A stretch of DNA of 55,300 nt from Candidatus Saccharibacteria bacterium RIFCSPHIGHO2_12_FULL_44_22 (GCA_001790515.1 MGCS01000001.1:1-55300); one strand, 5' to 3'; counted from the first letter of the stretch, positions 6,987 through 16,059 are shown. The notes: a model not told the origin generated them from the letters alone. Made by a program: numbers and translations.

Positions 6987-7391
6987 ATGGCAGATCAATT
7001 AACTGTTCGTGCCTATGCGAAAGGTGTCGACCAAGCACCACGTAAAGTAAGCTTGGTTGCTGCACTTGTACGTAACCGTACTGTCGCCGATGCACTTGTT
7101 ATCCTAGAGCACGTTCCAAAGCGTGCATCACTCCCTGTCAAAAAAGCTATTGAGAGTGCAAAGGCAAATGCAACAAACACTCACGGGCTTGATGGCAAAA
7201 CATTAGTTATTTCAACTATCTCAGTGACTGTTGGTACACGTTTGAAACGATTCAAACCTGCCAGCCGTGGACGTGCGCTTCCATTCCAGAAAAAGACGTC
7301 AAACATTTTGATTGAAGTAACTGGTGATGCGAAAGCAAAGAAACCAGCTGCGAAACCAGCTGCAGACACTGCAACTAAGGAGGATAAATAA
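6987..7391 (+). CDS. rplV: 50S ribosomal protein L22
   Basis: 134 residues. The core (residues 1-110) has the conserved PRKVSLVAALVRNR start, and the tunnel-lining hairpin lies around KRFKPASRGRALPFQKKTSN. A 20-residue Lys/Ala-rich tail (AKKPAAKPAADTATKEDK) extends past the usual end. The AAGGAGG of rpsC is inside this tail and the stop codon abuts the rpsC ATG. Confidence 0.97.
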   Translation: MADQLTVRAYAKGVDQAPRKVSLVAALVRNRTVADALVILEHVPKRASLPVKKAIESAKANATNTHGLDGKTLVISTISVTVGTRLKRFKPASRGRALPFQKKTSNILIEVTGDAKAKKPAAKPAADTATKEDK

Positions 7392-8030
7392 ATGGGCCAA
7401 AAAGTAAACCCAATTAGTTTCCGCCTGCAGGTTCACAAGAACTGGGACTCACGCTGGTTCGCTGGCAAACGAGACTTTGCAAAGTGGCTTGCAGAAGACA
7501 TCAAGATTCGCGAACTGATTGAAAAGAAGTTCGCAAGTCGTCCAACGATCAGCCGTATCGAGATCGAGCGTTCAGCTAATCTTATTACGGTAACAATCCA
7601 TACGGCAAAAGCTGGTGTGGTGATCGGTCGTGGTGGTGTTGGTGTAACAGAGCTAAAAGCTCAAATCGAAAAGGTAGCAAGTCTTCCTGTTCGAATCAAT
7701 ATCGAAGAAGTGAAGCGTCCAGAACTTGATGCAAAACTAGTTGCAGAGAACATCGCTCGTCAGCTAGAACGTCGTATCAACTTCCGTCGCGCAATGAAGA
7801 TGACAGCACAAAATACAATGGCTGCAGGCGCTAAAGGTGTCCGTATCCAAGTTGCTGGTCGTTTGAACAACGCTGAGATGGCTCGTCGTGAAAAGGTAAT
7901 CGAAGGGTCAGTTCCACTGCACACACTTCGTGCCGATATCGCATTCCATTCAGCTCGTGCAAATGCTCCAGGTGTTGGTATCATCGGCGTGAAGGTCTGG
8001 ATCTACAAAGGTGAAAGGGCGGATCGATAA
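7392..8030 (+). CDS. rpsC: 30S ribosomal protein S3
   Basis: 212 residues. [13 protein letters not shown] is the typical start. A type II KH domain with the GRGG loop (about residues 78-81) is followed by the C-terminal S3 domain containing [16 protein letters not shown], which lines the mRNA entry channel. Immediately follows rplV; its stop overlaps the rplP ATG (TAATG). Confidence 0.97.
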   Translation: MGQKVNPISFRLQVHKNWDSRWFAGKRDFAKWLAEDIKIRELIEKKFASRPTISRIEIERSANLITVTIHTAKAGVVIGRGGVGVTELKAQIEKVASLPVRINIEEVKRPELDAKLVAENIARQLERRINFRRAMKMTAQNTMAAGAKGVRIQVAGRLNNAEMARREKVIEGSVPLHTLRADIAFHSARANAPGVGIIGVKVWIYKGERADR

Positions 8031-8443
8031 TGTTACTTCCTAAGAAAACTAAGTATCGTAAAGTTCGTAAAGGCACTAACGAGGGCATCGCCACTCGTGG
8101 TCATTACATTGCCTTTGGTGATTTTGCACTGCAATCTCAGTCAAACGAACGTATCACAAGTCGTCAGATCGAGTCAGCTCGTCAGGCGATGACCCGCTAC
8201 ATCAAACGTGGTGGTAAAATCTGGATCCGTATTTTCCCTCATACACCTGTAACGCGCAAGCCTCAGGATGTAAAAATGGGTAGCGGTAAAGGTAACCCTG
8301 AATTCTTCGTCGCAAAGGTGAAGGCTGGAACAGTTATGTTCGAGATGAAGGGTGTGAGCGAAGAAGTTGCACGTGAGGCTATGCGCCTTGCGTCACACAA
8401 GCTTCCAGTAAAGACTAAATTTATCAAGCGAGAGGAAGCATAA
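8030..8443 (+). CDS. rplP: 50S ribosomal protein L16
   Basis: 137 residues, with [15 protein letters not shown] at the start and [19 protein letters not shown] (about residues 65-83), the loop near the A site. L16 contacts the tRNA elbow and is needed for late 50S assembly. Two bases separate it from rpmC. Confidence 0.97.
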   Translation: MLLPKKTKYRKVRKGTNEGIATRGHYIAFGDFALQSQSNERITSRQIESARQAMTRYIKRGGKIWIRIFPHTPVTRKPQDVKMGSGKGNPEFFVAKVKAGTVMFEMKGVSEEVAREAMRLASHKLPVKTKFIKREEA

Positions 8444-8445
8444 TC

Positions 8446-8706
8446 ATGGCTGATGCAAAAACAACCAAGAAAGCTGCTCCTAAAAAGACAACTGTCAAAG
8501 CCGCTGAAGTAAAGACTGTCGATCAACTACGTACGGAACTTGCTGAAAAGCAAGCTGACCAAATTGCCGCTAAGCGTTCACACGCTGCAGGTGAATTGGT
8601 GAACCCGCGCGTGTTGACAGTGACACGTAAAGAAATCGCTCGCTTGCACGGTGCTATCCGAGCACTTGAGCTTGCAGAGCGAACTACACCTAAGGAGAGT
8701 AAATAA
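8446..8706 (+). CDS. rpmC: 50S ribosomal protein L29
   Basis: 86 residues; ordinary L29 is about 65. The L29 helical hairpin starts near residue 25 (VKTVDQLRTELAEKQAD) and ends with KEIARLHGAIRALE. The first 24 residues are a Lys/Ala-rich extension (ADAKTTKKAAPKKTTVKAAE), probably disordered and rRNA-binding. TAAGGAGA at its 3' end serves rpsQ. Confidence 0.93.
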   Translation: MADAKTTKKAAPKKTTVKAAEVKTVDQLRTELAEKQADQIAAKRSHAAGELVNPRVLTVTRKEIARLHGAIRALELAERTTPKESK

Positions 8707-8707
8707 T

Positions 8708-8986
8708 ATGGCCAAGACATTGACCGGTATCGTGACATCGGATGTTCGCGACAAGACTATTACCGTCACTGTTACTAGTCGTGAGACTCACCCTATTTAC
8801 AAGAAGCAGTATACTGTCACTCGTAAATACACCGCTCACGATGAAGACAATGACGCGCACATTGGCGACAAGGTGCAAATCGTCGAAACTCGTCCAGTTT
8901 CAAAGACTAAGTACTTCAAACTGACGAACATCGAACAAAAGTCCCGCGGTTCTGTTGAACTAAAGGAAGACGAGGCGAAAGCGTAA
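8708..8986 (+). CDS. rpsQ: 30S ribosomal protein S17
   Basis: 92 residues from ATG 8708 ([18 protein letters not shown]), an OB-fold 16S rRNA binder. Conserved elements are [20 protein letters not shown] and the [16 protein letters not shown] strand. The frame is open further upstream inside rpmC, but the ATG next to the rpmC stop, preceded by GGAGAG, is clearly correct. The stop shares its last base with the rplN ATG. Confidence 0.96.
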   Translation: MAKTLTGIVTSDVRDKTITVTVTSRETHPIYKKQYTVTRKYTAHDEDNDAHIGDKVQIVETRPVSKTKYFKLTNIEQKSRGSVELKEDEAKA

Positions 8987-9354
8987 TGATTCAGCAAGAA
9001 ACCCGTCTAAAAGTCACTGACAACAGTGGTGCAAAGGAAATTCTTTGTATTCGCGTTCTCGGTGGTACAAAGCGCCGTTATGCTCGCGTTGGTGACATTA
9101 TCGTCGCTACCGTCAAGCAGGCAAACCCAACTGGTACTGTCAAACGTAAATCAGTCGTCAAGGCAGTGATTGTTCGCACACGTGACCAGATCCACCGCAA
9201 AGACGGCAGCACGATTTGTTTTGATGACAACGCCGCAGTTATCATTAACGATGACAAAAACCCACGAGCGACTCGCGTCTTTGGTCCAGTACCACGCGAA
9301 CTTCGTGAAATGGGCTATAGCAAGATCATTAGCCTTGCACCGGAGGTACTCTAA
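8986..9354 (+). CDS. rplN: 50S ribosomal protein L14
   Basis: 122 residues, the standard length. [19 protein letters not shown] is the classical L14 start and the C-terminus has [14 protein letters not shown]14 forms intersubunit bridge B8 with 16S rRNA. Starts on the final A of rpsQ and ends two bases before rplX; a CGGAGG site sits inside its last codons. Confidence 0.97.
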   Translation: MIQQETRLKVTDNSGAKEILCIRVLGGTKRRYARVGDIIVATVKQANPTGTVKRKSVVKAVIVRTRDQIHRKDGSTICFDDNAAVIINDDKNPRATRVFGPVPRELREMGYSKIISLAPEVL

Positions 9355-9355
9355 T

Positions 9356-9679
9356 ATGGCACAACGAATTCAAAAAGACGATATCGTCAAAGTAATCAGT
9401 GGTGTTAGTAAAGGTACGACTGGTAAAGTTGTCAAAGTGCTATCAAAAAAGAACGCTGTTCTGATTGAAGGTATGGGCGTTAAACACCGCAAAGTAAAAC
9501 CGTCTCAGACGAATCCAACTGGCGGTCACAAGGACATTCACGTTGCAACGCCACTTCACAAAGTAGCGCTTGTTATCGATGAAAAGACTAGCAAGACAAG
9601 CCGAATCGGCTATGCAAAGAATGCAGACGGCGCGAAAGTCCGCCTTGCACGACAGGCAAAAAATAAGGAGATCAAGTAA
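9356..9679 (+). CDS. rplX: 50S ribosomal protein L24
   Basis: 107 residues from ATG 9356 (MAQRIQKDDIVKVISG). A KOW motif covers DIVKVISGVSKGTTGKVVKV (residues 9-28). L24 starts assembly of the 50S subunit at the 5' end of 23S rRNA. The upstream extension of the frame overlaps rplN and is not translated. Its stop overlaps the rplE ATG. Confidence 0.96.
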   Translation: MAQRIQKDDIVKVISGVSKGTTGKVVKVLSKKNAVLIEGMGVKHRKVKPSQTNPTGGHKDIHVATPLHKVALVIDEKTSKTSRIGYAKNADGAKVRLARQAKNKEIK

Positions 9680-10257
9680 TGGCAAAAGCTACTACATCGG
9701 CTCCTCGCTTGAAAGCTTTGTACAATGATACGATTGTCAAAGAACTTCAGGCCGAATTGAACCTCGGTAACGTACATCAAGTACCAAAACTCGAGAAAAT
9801 TGTGGTCAGCGTAGGAACTGGTAAAAGCAAAGATGATAAGCGTCATCTTGAAACAGTAAGAAACACAGTAACAAAGATCACTGGCCAGGCTCCTGTTGAG
9901 CGACTTGCAAAGAAATCTGTTGCTGGATTCAAAATCCGTGCAAATATGGGTGCTCCAGTGGGTGTCAACGTGACGCTTCGTGGTGCTCGTATGTACGAAT
10001 TCCTCGATCGCCTGGTAAACGTTTCGCTACCTCGCGTACGTGACTTTCACGGTGTCGGCACAAAGTTTGACAAGGGTGGTAATTATAACCTAGGTCTGAC
10101 TGATCAATCGATCTTCCCAGAATTGACATTCGAGGAAACGCAAGTGATCCATGGTTTGCAGATTACCTTCGCTATTCGTAACGAAGATGCTGCGCACAGC
10201 CGTGCATTACTTGAAAAGTTTGGTGTACCATTTGAAAAAGAAGGAGGCCGACGCTAA
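9679..10257 (+). CDS. rplE: 50S ribosomal protein L5
   Basis: 192 residues. Recognised by [30 protein letters not shown] and the [15 protein letters not shown] / DQSIFPE blocks. L5 binds 5S rRNA and contacts P-site tRNA and S13. AAGGAG precedes the ATG and GGAGGCC sits before the rpsN ATG, which overlaps its stop (TAATG). Confidence 0.97.
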   Translation: MAKATTSAPRLKALYNDTIVKELQAELNLGNVHQVPKLEKIVVSVGTGKSKDDKRHLETVRNTVTKITGQAPVERLAKKSVAGFKIRANMGAPVGVNVTLRGARMYEFLDRLVNVSLPRVRDFHGVGTKFDKGGNYNLGLTDQSIFPELTFEETQVIHGLQITFAIRNEDAAHSRALLEKFGVPFEKEGGRR

Positions 10258-10526
10258 TGGCTAAAAAATCTATGATCGCACGTGACGAAAAGCGTAAGAA
10301 AATGATTGTAAAGTTTGCAGCTAAGCGCGCTGAACTAAAGGAACTTGGAGATCTAGACGGTCTACAGAAACTTCCTTTGAACAGTAGCCCTTCTCGCTGG
10401 AAGAACCGTGACGTCCTATCAGGACGACCACGAGGATACATGCGTAAATTTGGTTTGAACCGAATTAATTTCCGCGAAAAAGCATCAAAGGGCGAAATCC
10501 CTGGTGTTACTAAGAGTAGTTGGTAA
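10257..10526 (+). CDS. rpsN: 30S ribosomal protein S14 (zinc-free form)
   Basis: 89 residues. This is the long S14 form with no CxxC pairs, so it does not need zinc. The conserved end [20 protein letters not shown] is present. S14 sits in the 30S head. Starts at the rplE stop; a gap of 19 bases with AAGGAAAGGAAT leads to rpsH. Confidence 0.96.
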   Translation: MAKKSMIARDEKRKKMIVKFAAKRAELKELGDLDGLQKLPLNSSPSRWKNRDVLSGRPRGYMRKFGLNRINFREKASKGEIPGVTKSSW

Positions 10527-10545
10527 GAAGGAAAGGAATAGATAT

Positions 10546-10947
10546 ATGTCATTACAATCAACTGACCCAATCGCTGACCTTCTAACCCGCATACGAAACG
10601 CGGCTATGGTCGGCAAACACGAAGTTCGTGTCCCAGCGTCAAAGCTAAAAATCACTGTTGCAAAACAGCTAAAGAAAAACAACTACCTGACCGACGTTAA
10701 AGTCGAAGCAGGTAAGCCACGTGATACATTGGTCATTACGATCAACAAACCTGGCGAAAACAGTGTTATCAACGAAATTACTCGTCTCAGCAAGCCTGGA
10801 CGACGTATGTACGTTGGTGCGGACGATATCCCTCGCGTAAAAAGCGGTCGTGGTATCGTACTGATTAGTACAAGTAAAGGTGTCATCACTGGCGGCGAAG
10901 CGTACAAGCAGCGTCTTGGTGGTGAGCTACTACTGAAAGTTTATTAA
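10546..10947 (+). CDS. rpsH: 30S ribosomal protein S8
   Basis: 133 residues from ATG 10546 (MSLQSTDPIADLLTRIRNA), set by AAGGAAAGGAAT upstream. The C-terminal motif GRGIVLISTSKGVITGGEA is standard S8. S8 binds 16S rRNA helix 21 and is the spc-operon repressor in Escherichia coli. The gene directly downstream is a 39-residue membrane microprotein rather than rplF. Confidence 0.96.
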   Translation: MSLQSTDPIADLLTRIRNAAMVGKHEVRVPASKLKITVAKQLKKNNYLTDVKVEAGKPRDTLVITINKPGENSVINEITRLSKPGRRMYVGADDIPRVKSGRGIVLISTSKGVITGGEAYKQRLGGELLLKVY

Positions 10948-10950
10948 TTC

Positions 10951-11070
10951 ATGAAATTGAAACTAATTATTGCAAGTGTCGTAGGTCTACTGGCTACTGT
11001 TATCACTGCGTTAGGTTTCAATGTAATGAATTCAACGAACGAAAATAAGAATAATAAGAAAGAGAAGTAA
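10951..11070 (+). CDS. 39-residue membrane microprotein between rpsH and rplF
   Basis: An ATG three bases after the rpsH stop opens a 39-codon frame that ends one base before the rplF ATG, so it fills the rpsH-rplF gap exactly. It has the start MKLKLIIASVVG, one hydrophobic segment (about residues 4-25), and an Asn/Lys/Glu-rich tail ending NKKEK. It could be a single-pass membrane peptide or a signal-peptide-like product. No Shine-Dalgarno of its own is clear, so translation probably depends on coupling to rpsH. The AAAGAGAAG inside its end is the likely ribosome binding site for rplF. No known family; a real gene is suggested by the tight fit. Confidence 0.6.
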   Translation: MKLKLIIASVVGLLATVITALGFNVMNSTNENKNNKKEK

Positions 11071-11071
11071 G

Positions 11072-11605
11072 ATGAGTCGAATCGGAAAACTACCAATTGC
11101 AATCCCTTCGGGCGTGACAATCACGGTTGACTCAGATGTTATTACTGTCAAGGGCGCCAAAGGCGAACTGACTGTTCCACATCTGAGCGACGTGACGGTT
11201 TCTATCGAAGACGGAAACGCTATCGTGACGCGTAAAGATGACGAACGAATCGCGAAAGCTCAGCACGGTCTGCAGCGCGCACTACTAAACAACGCAGTCA
11301 ACGGCGTAACAACAGGGTTCGAAAAGAAGCTCGAAGTCAACGGTGTTGGGTTCCGCGTTGGCGGTGGTGGCCAGGCTATCGAAATGAGCCTAGGATTTAG
11401 TCACCCAGTGAAGTACGCAGCTCCTGCGGGCGTAAACTTGGTTGTAGAAAAGATGACGATCACCGTATCGGGTATCGACAAACAGCAAGTGGGCCAGGTC
11501 GCAGCAGAAATTCGTTCACTAAAGAAACCTGAACCATACAAGGGCAAGGGAATTAAATATGCTGACGAAGTCATTGTTCGTAAAGCAGGAAAGACAGGTA
11601 AGTAA
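11072..11605 (+). CDS. rplF: 50S ribosomal protein L6
   Basis: 177 residues, the usual length, with the MSRIGKLPIAIP start and the duplicated L6 fold. The C-terminal signature PEPYKGKGIKYADEVI is intact. L6 lies near the sarcin-ricin loop. Preceded by AAAGAGAAG, and one base after the microprotein gene. Confidence 0.97.
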   Translation: MSRIGKLPIAIPSGVTITVDSDVITVKGAKGELTVPHLSDVTVSIEDGNAIVTRKDDERIAKAQHGLQRALLNNAVNGVTTGFEKKLEVNGVGFRVGGGGQAIEMSLGFSHPVKYAAPAGVNLVVEKMTITVSGIDKQQVGQVAAEIRSLKKPEPYKGKGIKYADEVIVRKAGKTGK

Positions 11606-11607
11606 TC

Positions 11608-11961
11608 ATGAGCGATCTCGCTAAAAAACTACTGAACAAGAGTTTGCGTAAAAACCGCGTTCGCGCCAAGATTACTGGTACTGCACAGCGACCACGTTTG
11701 ACTGTTACGATTAGCAACAAACATGTAAGTGCTCAGCTTATCGACGATGTTGCTCAACACACGCTTGCTGCTAGCACGACTGTTGGTGCGAAGCAAACTG
11801 GCACAACATCAGAGCAAGCCGCATTCGTAGGTACTGACATTGCTAAAAAGGCTAAAAAGGCAAAGATAACAACTGTAGTATTTGATCGCAACGGTCGCCA
11901 GTACGCTGGTCGCCTGAGTGCACTTGCCGATGCTGCACGTAAAGAAGGATTGGAGTTTTAA
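11608..11961 (+). CDS. rplR: 50S ribosomal protein L18
   Basis: 117 residues. A basic N-terminus (KSLRKNRVRAKITGTAQRPR) leads into the conserved L18 fold with VVFDRNGRQYAGRLSALADAAR at the end. L18 binds 5S rRNA with L5. Two bases separate it from rplF and from rpsE. Confidence 0.95.
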   Translation: MSDLAKKLLNKSLRKNRVRAKITGTAQRPRLTVTISNKHVSAQLIDDVAQHTLAASTTVGAKQTGTTSEQAAFVGTDIAKKAKKAKITTVVFDRNGRQYAGRLSALADAARKEGLEF

Positions 11962-11963
11962 TC

Positions 11964-12569
11964 ATGGCTGAGCAAACAGCAGCTACTACAAACACTCGTC
12001 CGGCTCAACAACAACGTGGAAATGGATCTCGCCGAGATAACCGACGCGACCAAACACCACAAGAGCCAAAAGAGTTCGAAGAATTGGTTATCAACATCGA
12101 CCGCGTCTCACGTGTTGTAAAAGGTGGACGACGATTCCGCTTCAAAGCCCTCGTTGTTGTCGGTAACCGCAAAGGCAAAGTTGGTGTTGGCGTTGCAAAA
12201 GGTCAAGACGTTCAAACTGCCGTCGCAAAAGCAACTGATGTTGCGAAAAAGCACCTGATTAGTATTCCAATTTTGAACGAGACAATTCCTCACGATGCAG
12301 AAATCCGATTCTCTGGTGCGCAAGTGCTTATCAAGCCAGCTGCTCCAGGTACCGGTATTATCGCTGGTGGTGTCGTCCGACAAATCATTGGTGTCACAGG
12401 TATTCGAAACATGCTTTCAAAATCACTTGGTTCTACAAACAAAGTGAATATTGCATATGCAACGATCGAAGCGTTAAAGAGCCTTGTTCCTAAAGACCAA
12501 TGGCTTAATGCGAAACCTGCAAAGAAAACTGCTAAAAAAGCAGCTGATGATGCAGAGGAGACAAAGTAA
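11964..12569 (+). CDS. rpsE: 30S ribosomal protein S5
   Basis: 201 residues, about 35 more than usual. The first 40 residues are a Gln/Arg/Asn-rich extension (AQQQRGNGSRRDNRRDQ), followed by the double-stranded RNA-binding S5 domain (RVVKGGRRFRFKALVVVG) and the C-terminal domain (KPAAPGTGIIAGG). The tail is Lys/Ala-rich. S5 affects decoding accuracy. The next gene is rplO; the rpmD (L30) gene usually found between them is absent. Confidence 0.96.
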   Translation: MAEQTAATTNTRPAQQQRGNGSRRDNRRDQTPQEPKEFEELVINIDRVSRVVKGGRRFRFKALVVVGNRKGKVGVGVAKGQDVQTAVAKATDVAKKHLISIPILNETIPHDAEIRFSGAQVLIKPAAPGTGIIAGGVVRQIIGVTGIRNMLSKSLGSTNKVNIAYATIEALKSLVPKDQWLNAKPAKKTAKKAADDAEETK

Positions 12570-13048
12570 TGAAATACAACGAACTGCAAGTAGCGGCAAA
12601 TAAAGATCGCAAACGTGTTGGTCGCGGTATCGCTGCCGGTCAGGGTAAAACTGCTGGTCGTGGTACTAAAGGGCAGGGCGCTCGTACAGGTAAGAAGCTT
12701 GGTGCAATGTTCCAGGGTGGACAGCGTTCACTTGTAACAGCTGTTCCAAAAGCACGTGGGTTCAAAAGCCTCCGCACTCCTGCGCAGGTAGTCTACCTAG
12801 ATCACCTTAACGCATTTGAAGGCAAAACGGCTGACAACTTTACATTGTTTGAAGAAGGCTACATTGGTACACCTTTCCATTCAGTGAAAGTGATCGCTCG
12901 TGGCGAACTGACTGCAAAGGTTACATTGAAGGTACAGGCTGCATCTGCATCTGTAAAAGCGGCAATCACAAAAGCTGGTGGCGCATTCGAAAAGACGGCA
13001 ACTCCACTCAAAAAGAGTACAAAAGAAGCTGAAAAAGCAGACAAATAA
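12569..13048 (+). CDS. rplO: 50S ribosomal protein L15
   Basis: 159 residues. The Gly-rich N-terminal arm that threads into 23S rRNA is clear (KRVGRGIAAGQGKTAGRGTK, residues 11-30). The C-terminus carries a Lys-rich tail. Its ATG overlaps the rpsE stop. A 97-base gap with a TATAAT box at 13081 separates it from secY. Confidence 0.96.
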   Translation: MKYNELQVAANKDRKRVGRGIAAGQGKTAGRGTKGQGARTGKKLGAMFQGGQRSLVTAVPKARGFKSLRTPAQVVYLDHLNAFEGKTADNFTLFEEGYIGTPFHSVKVIARGELTAKVTLKVQAASASVKAAITKAGGAFEKTATPLKKSTKEAEKADK

Positions 13049-13145
13049 GAGTAATTAGCTTATTGTTGCGCTTGCCGTAGTATAATACTAATAAAGTATT
13101 CTGCTACGGAGAGTAGCAATAATCATTCAAGATAGGGAACGACTG

Positions 13146-14558
13146 ATGAACTGGAAAACCATCTTAAAATCATTTAAGAACCGAGACATGCAAAAGCGCC
13201 TTGGGATTGTTCTTGGGCTGGTGGTAGTATATCGCTTGCTTGCGCACATTCCTGTGCCGCTCACAGAACCAACGCAACTAAAGGACGCAATTGATAGCGT
13301 AGTAAACGCTAGCCAGTTTGGTGGGTTCCTGAACCTTCTGTCGGGTGGCGCACTTGCGCAGCTATCAATCGTATTAGTTGGACTCAGTCCGTTTATTACG
13401 GCAAGCATCATTACCCAGCTGCTGACAAAAGCTATTCCGAAGTTGGAAGAGCTTCATAAAGACGGCGAATCTGGCCGCCGTAAGATCAATCAGTGGACGC
13501 GTATGTTGTCAGTGCCACTTGCTATCGTTCAATCTATTGCATTCATTTACATCCTCCGTCAGACAGTACTTGCTGGTAATACATCTGTACTCGATGATGC
13601 GACGCCAATCGAATGGGTTGTCGCTGTCGGTGCGATGACTGCCGGTGCAATCCTCCTCATGTGGCTAGGTGAGTTGATTACCGAGCAGGGTATCGGTAAT
13701 GGTATCAGTATGCTTATCTTCGCAGGTATTATTAGTCAGTTACCATCGACACTCGCAAGTCTAGGCACATCACTTGTCGATACGTCAGAGGGTGCGCTCA
13801 ATGTATTTAGCTGGTTCACGATTCCAGTCAACCCAACGGCATTTTATGTGACCCTGGCCGTAAGTCTAGCGTCATTACTGGTATTGTACCTGTTAGTCAA
13901 GATTAACGAAGCGCAGCGTGTCGTAACGATAAACTATGCAAAGCGTGTACAGGGCAACAGTAGCTATGGAGGCATCAAGAGTATTCTTCCGATTAAACTA
14001 ATTGCTGCTGGTGTTATTCCCGTCATCTTTGCAGTTGCATTCCTCTCACTTCCTGCATTCATCGGTCAGGTTCTGAAGGCGACTGGCGATGCTCAGTATC
14101 TTGCCATTGCTAATAATTTGATCAACTGGTTCCAGGCGCCTCAGCCAGGTGCATTCACAGGTGATACGCTCGCCGCGTTGGTGTATCCTGCAAGCTACTT
14201 TGTACTCGTTATCTTGTTTACGTATTTTTATACTGGAATCGTCTTTAACGCAAATGAGATATCAGAAAACTTACAAAAGCAAGGTGGATTTATCGAAGGC
14301 ATTCGACCTGGTATTCAGACCGAAAAATACCTTTCACGTACCGTTAACCGCTTGATACTCTTTGGATCGCTTGTTCTTGGTCTGATTGCAGTTTTACCGT
14401 TTATCGCAGAGTATCTATTTGCGCAGGCTGGAGTAACTGGTATACAAAACCTCGCTATCGGTGGTACGGGACTCTTGATCGTTGTGTCAGTAGGACTTGA
14501 AAGCTTACGTCAGATCAACTCGCGTGCATTGATGGTCACCTACGACGATTATAAATAG
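13146..14558 (+). CDS. secY: Preprotein translocase subunit SecY
   Basis: 470 residues with about ten membrane helices. The plug/helix 2 region SQFGGFLNLLSGGALAQLSI and the cytosolic loop ending in RRKINQWTRML are typical, as is the late block RPGIQTEKYLSRTVNRL. SecY forms the channel through which unfolded proteins cross or enter the membrane; its partner SecE is encoded at 46991. The gene begins 97 bases after rplO; a TATAAT at 13081 without a good -35 may give extra transcription. A hairpin terminator follows, so the ribosomal cluster is interrupted here. No adk or map follows, unlike in many bacteria. Confidence 0.97.
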   Translation: MNWKTILKSFKNRDMQKRLGIVLGLVVVYRLLAHIPVPLTEPTQLKDAIDSVVNASQFGGFLNLLSGGALAQLSIVLVGLSPFITASIITQLLTKAIPKLEELHKDGESGRRKINQWTRMLSVPLAIVQSIAFIYILRQTVLAGNTSVLDDATPIEWVVAVGAMTAGAILLMWLGELITEQGIGNGISMLIFAGIISQLPSTLASLGTSLVDTSEGALNVFSWFTIPVNPTAFYVTLAVSLASLLVLYLLVKINEAQRVVTINYAKRVQGNSSYGGIKSILPIKLIAAGVIPVIFAVAFLSLPAFIGQVLKATGDAQYLAIANNLINWFQAPQPGAFTGDTLAALVYPASYFVLVILFTYFYTGIVFNANEISENLQKQGGFIEGIRPGIQTEKYLSRTVNRLILFGSLVLGLIAVLPFIAEYLFAQAGVTGIQNLAIGGTGLLIVVSVGLESLRQINSRALMVTYDDYK

Positions 14559-14589
14559 TACAGTTTACTAGTTTGTTGAAAATTATACA

Positions 14590-14617
14590 GCCTTTACGTA
14601 TATCGTAGAGGCTGTTT
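14590..14617 (+). terminator. Terminator after secY
   Basis: CAGCCT (about 14588-14594) pairs with AGGCTG (about 14609-14614) and TTTTCG follows. It closes the rplC-secY transcript ahead of the sortase gene promoter. Confidence 0.7.
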
Positions 14618-14648
14618 TCGTTAAGCATAAATGGTATAGTAGAATTAT

Positions 14649-15356
14649 ATGACGCCGGGGCTCAATATCGATAAAACATCAGACCATCACGTTTTACGCT
14701 GGGTAGCGGCATTCGTTATTGTTGCTATTATGGCGATAAGTGCATGGTATGCATATCTATGGTACACAAAGGGCGAGACCCCTCCGCTACCTGTTGTGCC
14801 GGCCAGTGCAATGGCGGATCCTACAATCGATGAAACACCTATTACGCCGGCACAAGTCGATTCACATACGGTGCCAGCGTCTCATCCACGGTATATCAGC
14901 ATGCCGTCTCTCGGTATCGATAAAGCAAGAGTAGTGTCCGTTGGTCTAACAAAGCAGAATCTATTGGACACGCCAAAGAACATTGGCGATACTGCATGGT
15001 TTGATAAAAGTGCAACCCCGGGTATGGGTGCAGGCGCTGTTGTTATTGACGGACATAACGGGGGTATCACTCGTGACGGTGTATTCGCGAAACTTGCTAG
15101 TTTGAATAACGGTGATATTATTACGATCGAACGTGGCGACGGCAAGAAGTTCAGCTATGCGGTTGCCGAAAACAGGACGATGAGTTTGCAAGATGCGAAT
15201 ACAAAAGGCATGAAAGATATGATGAACTCGGTTGACCTGGATAAAGAAGGCTTGAGTCTTATTAGCTGTGCGGGTAATTGGGTGCCACGGGATAAAGTGT
15301 TTGATAAGCGAGTGATGGTGCGAGCTGTAGCTGTGGATTCGCCAGCCGCTAATTAA
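14649..15356 (+). CDS. Class E/F-like sortase (transpeptidase)
   Basis: 235 residues. A cytosolic N-terminus, one membrane helix (about 17-37), a linker to about 75, then a sortase beta-barrel. The catalytic triad is His136 (DGHN), Cys207 (SCAG) and Arg221 (DKRVMVRA). Sortases cut sorting motifs and anchor surface proteins or pilins, which fits a Gram-positive-like envelope; no substrate gene is nearby. An extended -10 (TGGTATAGT, ending 14640) lies 8 bases before the ATG, so the mRNA is nearly leaderless. It stands alone between the secY terminator and an orphan gene. Confidence 0.9.
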   Translation: MTPGLNIDKTSDHHVLRWVAAFVIVAIMAISAWYAYLWYTKGETPPLPVVPASAMADPTIDETPITPAQVDSHTVPASHPRYISMPSLGIDKARVVSVGLTKQNLLDTPKNIGDTAWFDKSATPGMGAGAVVIDGHNGGITRDGVFAKLASLNNGDIITIERGDGKKFSYAVAENRTMSLQDANTKGMKDMMNSVDLDKEGLSLISCAGNWVPRDKVFDKRVMVRAVAVDSPAAN

Positions 15357-15473
15357 TCTATTACAGTTATCGTTCTTTAGTGGTTACTCGGGCTGGTTTT
15401 CCGGTGGTTGCAGACGTCACGTTAGTTGATTGCAAGTTTACGTAGTAGAATCGCGATTTATTTTGCTCACGCT

Positions 15474-15501
15474 TTTGCCATCTACTCGTTCATGTTATAA
15501 C
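15474..15501 (+). promoter_or_regulatory. Possible promoter of the 15600-16004 gene
   Basis: TTTGCC (15474-15479), 16 bases, TATAAC (15496-15501). It would give a leader of about 90 bases containing the 10-bp inverted repeat at 15545. The rest of the 15357-15599 gap shows no gene. Confidence 0.4.
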
Positions 15502-15544
15502 TAATCTATCTGGACACTCCGTCCAATTCGATTAATGCACTCGT

Positions 15545-15573
15545 ATTCACTCGATGAGCGGCGTCGAGTGAAT
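15545..15573. repeat. 10-bp inverted repeat in the leader of an orphan gene
   Basis: ATTCACTCGA (15545-15554) and TCGAGTGAAT (15564-15573) are exact reverse complements with a 9-base loop. It lies 26 bases before the start codon and just before the Shine-Dalgarno, so it could be a regulatory RNA hairpin or an operator. Confidence 0.7.
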
Positions 15574-15599
15574 CAGTGTACCTGACAGAGGAGAGTAGA

Positions 15600-16004
15600 A
15601 TGTCATCCAATGACCCCACCTATCAATCGTTTGGTCGTGAAGGAGGAACCGCAACTCAATCAGAAATGATCCAGCTTGTCGGTGCTGCTGAACTTGCACT
15701 GGATATAGCTTGCGCCGCAGTCTCATCTCATACGTACATACGTATAAAAAAATCAGTTTCTTCACGCAGAGCAGGCTTTGAAACGATGTCGATGATCGTT
15801 GACCATAGCCTGGTAGACATCATAGGCCTGGAGGCATATGAAATACAGACATGTGTGTTGCGATTGAGCCGTGGCGATGTAAGCTGGTTTAGTCGTGGTT
15901 TAGCTGATTGGATCGGTACATGCCCGTCAGAAGTGCGGATTGCTGTGAGGTGCTGGGTTAGCGATAATGGTGAGTACCTCGATGTACGATTCGTCCAGGC
16001 CTGA
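15600..16004 (+). CDS. Hypothetical protein
   Basis: 134 residues from ATG 15600 (MSSNDPTYQSFGREGG), set by GAGGAG 6 bases upstream. The frame is open back to 15576, but that part has no ribosome binding site. It has a helix-rich first half (QLVGAAELALDIACAAVS) and a beta-rich second half with VRIAVRCWVSDNGEYLDVRF. No family recognised. It interrupts the spc-alpha ribosomal cluster between the sortase gene and infA, and is bracketed by hairpins on both sides. Confidence 0.6.
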   Translation: MSSNDPTYQSFGREGGTATQSEMIQLVGAAELALDIACAAVSSHTYIRIKKSVSSRRAGFETMSMIVDHSLVDIIGLEAYEIQTCVLRLSRGDVSWFSRGLADWIGTCPSEVRIAVRCWVSDNGEYLDVRFVQA

Positions 16005-16059
16005 GGCGGCTAATTAGTGGTTTGACTGATGGGGTTCACTGGAGCCGCTCTCCTCTGTC

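Noticed and set aside
12560-12580. A hidden rpmD (L30) gene between rpsE and rplO
   Set aside because: The two genes overlap by one base, so there is no room for it here.
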